NCBI GenBank assembly: GCA_030619425.1
Contig: JAUXBJ010000122.1
Location: forward strand, 1 to 6,395
DNA from: a bacterium
GTDB taxonomy: Bacteria > Zixibacteria > MSB-5A5 > GN15 > FEB-12
Direction: 5' to 3'
DNA: 6,395 bases
Both the position numbers and the translations under genes were made by a program. The notes below the pieces were generated by a model that was not told where the DNA came from, did no database searches, and was given only the letters and a program-made list of their open reading frames with translations. Of the stretch, positions 5,061-6,395 are shown piece after piece. Position 1 is the stretch's first letter, and each line of letters opens with the position of its first letter.

Positions 5061-6395
5061 ATGTTCACCAACAAGAAGTGCTCCGTAGCATATTTCGTAG
5101 CCGCGTCGCTGGCGCTGCTATCGCTCTGGTTCCTCGGCGGGTGTGATTCCAAGAGCCGCCTGGATGATCCAGTAGCAACTGATGTGGACATATCGGTAAC
5201 GGCCAGCCCGGCCGCGGTGGAACTGAATTCAACCGCCATCGTCGAGGCTACCTTGACCGCAGGCAGCGACCCCGTAGCAGGCGAGACAATCGAGTTCAGT
5301 GTCCAGCCCTCGACCGCGGGGTACTTCACGCCTGAAACAGCAGTGTCCGATGCCAACGGCATCGCTGCCACAATCTTTACGGCGACCACGGCCGGCACGA
5401 TCATGATTACTGCCACAAACGTGGAACAAACGACCCAGTCGGCCTCTACCAGCGTTGACATAACCAACACGCAGCAGTCCAGCGGCAACGTATCTCTCTC
5501 AGTCACGCCGAATCTGCTGCTGGCTAATGGAGCGGACACTGCCGTGGTGACCGTCTCAGTGCGGGACGCTCTCGGCCAGCCGGCCCCGGACAATACTCTC
5601 GTCCGCATTGCAGCCGGTGAGAAGTTCGTCGATATCGACGGGAACGGTTACTGGTCGGCCGGTATCGACTCGTTGGTGTTTGACGCCAACGCGAACGGCG
5701 CCTGGGATGCCTTTGGTCTGATTCCGTCGACCGCCGTGACTTCAGCCGGCGGCGCCGCCGTCACTTTTGTCAGCGGCAACGACGCTCAGACAGTCTATGT
5801 GAAAGTATCCGTGAACGAGGGCGGCATCACCGGCGAGGCTGAGACATCACTGCAGCTTTCGCCTGCCGCCACTCCCGACTTCATTTACCTGGCGTCCGAC
5901 TCGATGAGCGTGTCGGTGACGCAGACCGGGGGTATCGAGGTAGCCTGGCTGCGGGCGATCGTGTACGACGTCAACGCCAACCCGGTGCCGGAAGGCCTGA
6001 ACGTCAGCTTCTATATCCTTGACGGACCGGGCGGCGGTGAACACCTTGGCAACGTCGATCAGGGTCCGTATGAAACTGTCACCAACAGCCAGGGCATCGC
6101 TTCAGCGACGATCCACTCCGGCTCCAGGCCGGGAACCATCCGGATTCGCGCAACCTGTGGTGGCGTGCTCTCTAACGCTACTCAGGTCCTCGTTAGCGCC
6201 GGTCCGCCTGCCTACATAGTGATGGGCGTCGCGGATTGCAACGTACCCTACTGGGGTGGCGTCGCTTACACCAACGACGTGGTAGCCGTTGTCTCCGATA
6301 TTTACCTGAATCCCGTGAACGACGGTGAAGTGATTTACTTCTCCTGCGACGAAGGCACCATGAAGTCTCATGAGGCGCCAACAGTCGGCCTGGAA
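5061..6395 (+). CDS. Ig-like (Big_1/invasin-type) repeat lipoprotein, 3' end beyond window
   Basis: Likely envelope-anchored extracytoplasmic protein; exact function unknown. The frame is open for 445 codons to the right edge with no stop. Residues 1-27 form a type II signal peptide (NKK, then VAASLALLSLWF), ending in the lipobox LGGC with Cys-28 as the lipidated residue. Asp follows at +2. After a short polar linker come beta-rich Ig-like units. Unit 1, about 42-135, has TIEFSV, SDANGIAATIFT and GTIMITAT, the Big_1 pattern. Unit 2, about 143-266, begins VSLSVTPNLLLANGAD and carries an Asp/Asn-rich insert at 191-216. Unit 3, about 273-379, has YDVNANPVPEG, TNSQGIASATI and GTIRIRAT. Unit 4 from about 384 is cut by the edge. 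Cys occurs at 366, 393 and 429 and could form disulfides. Such units occur in adhesins, intimin/invasin-like proteins and envelope proteins of many phyla. A strong terminator separates it from pilQ, so it is probably its own unit. Confidence 0.85.
   Translation, partial: MFTNKKCSVAYFVAASLALLSLWFLGGCDSKSRLDDPVATDVDISVTASPAAVELNSTAIVEATLTAGSDPVAGETIEFSVQPSTAGYFTPETAVSDANGIAATIFTATTAGTIMITATNVEQTTQSASTSVDITNTQQSSGNVSLSVTPNLLLANGADTAVVTVSVRDALGQPAPDNTLVRIAAGEKFVDIDGNGYWSAGIDSLVFDANANGAWDAFGLIPSTAVTSAGGAAVTFVSGNDAQTVYVKVSVNEGGITGEAETSLQLSPAATPDFIYLASDSMSVSVTQTGGIEVAWLRAIVYDVNANPVPEGLNVSFYILDGPGGGEHLGNVDQGPYETVTNSQGIASATIHSGSRPGTIRIRATCGGVLSNATQVLVSAGPPAYIVMGVADCNVPYWGGVAYTNDVVAVVSDIYLNPVNDGEVIYFSCDEGTMKSHEAPTVGLE
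5631..5708 (+). other. Putative calcium-binding Asp/Asn insert in Ig-like unit 2
   Basis: Residues 191-216 of the lipoprotein contain two spaced acidic loops, DIDGNGYW (191-198) and DANANGAWD (208-216), separated by SAGIDSLVF. The D-x-D-x-N-G and D-x-N-x-N-G spacing resembles EF-hand/dockerin or thrombospondin-3-type calcium loops, which often appear as inserts in bacterial Ig-like repeats. Metal binding is inferred from spacing only. Confidence 0.55.

Noticed and set aside
4892..5608. 238-codon open frame on the minus strand
   Set aside because: It lies antisense across the pilQ end, the terminator and the lipobox/Ig-like gene. Its translation is low-complexity Ala/Val/Ser typical of an antisense shadow, while the + strand frame has a signal peptide, a lipobox and domain patterns.
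1..6395. CRISPR array, tRNA/rRNA gene or insertion sequence
   Set aside because: No regularly spaced direct repeats, no cloverleaf or rRNA-like stretch, and no transposase frame or terminal inverted repeats were seen. Nearly all of the window is accounted for by six coding regions.

Overview
The window holds the 3' part of a type IV pilus alignment/secretin operon, pilM-pilN-pilO-pilP-pilQ, all on the + strand. It is followed by a strong intrinsic terminator and the start of a separate gene for a large Ig-like repeat lipoprotein that runs off the right edge. The organism is a diderm (Gram-negative-type) bacterium, because an outer-membrane secretin, a periplasmic PilP-like protein and a lipobox protein are all present. 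Base composition is moderate GC. The short AMIN-less PilQ, the AMIN-PilP fusion and the Big_1-type repeat protein with Asp/Asn-rich inserts would fit an FCB-group lineage (for example Zixibacteria-like) or a deltaproteobacterial-type lineage. That placement is inference only, as no rRNA or other marker gene is present.

Layout: 2-700 is the C-terminal two thirds of PilM (actin-like cytoplasmic ATPase-fold protein, start lies off the left edge). 709-1398 is PilN and 1411-2025 is PilO, both bitopic inner-membrane proteins with a coiled coil and a small periplasmic domain. 2037-3608 is an unusually long PilP-like protein: signal peptide, AMIN domain, about 275 residues of Pro/Lys/Ala-rich linker, then a C-terminal PilP domain. 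3628-4908 is a short PilQ secretin with N0/STN, N1 and secretin domains but no AMIN domain. Gaps between genes are only 8-19 bp, each with a plausible ribosome-binding site, so this is one transcription unit. 4934-4974 is a rho-independent terminator. 5061-6395 is the open-ended Ig-like lipoprotein.

How it works: by family knowledge, PilM binds the INLLP-type N-terminus of PilN, PilN pairs with PilO, the PilN/PilO pair holds PilP, and the PilP C-terminal domain docks on the N0 domain of PilQ. This links the inner-membrane motor to the outer-membrane pore. In this genome the peptidoglycan-binding AMIN module, normally at the N-terminus of PilQ, appears to have moved to the N-terminus of the PilP partner, and PilP has no lipobox. 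This rearranged wall-anchoring architecture is the most notable feature of the window. The 3' lipoprotein is a likely cell-envelope or surface protein. Its functional connection to the pilus is only suggested by adjacency, and the terminator between them argues for independent transcription.
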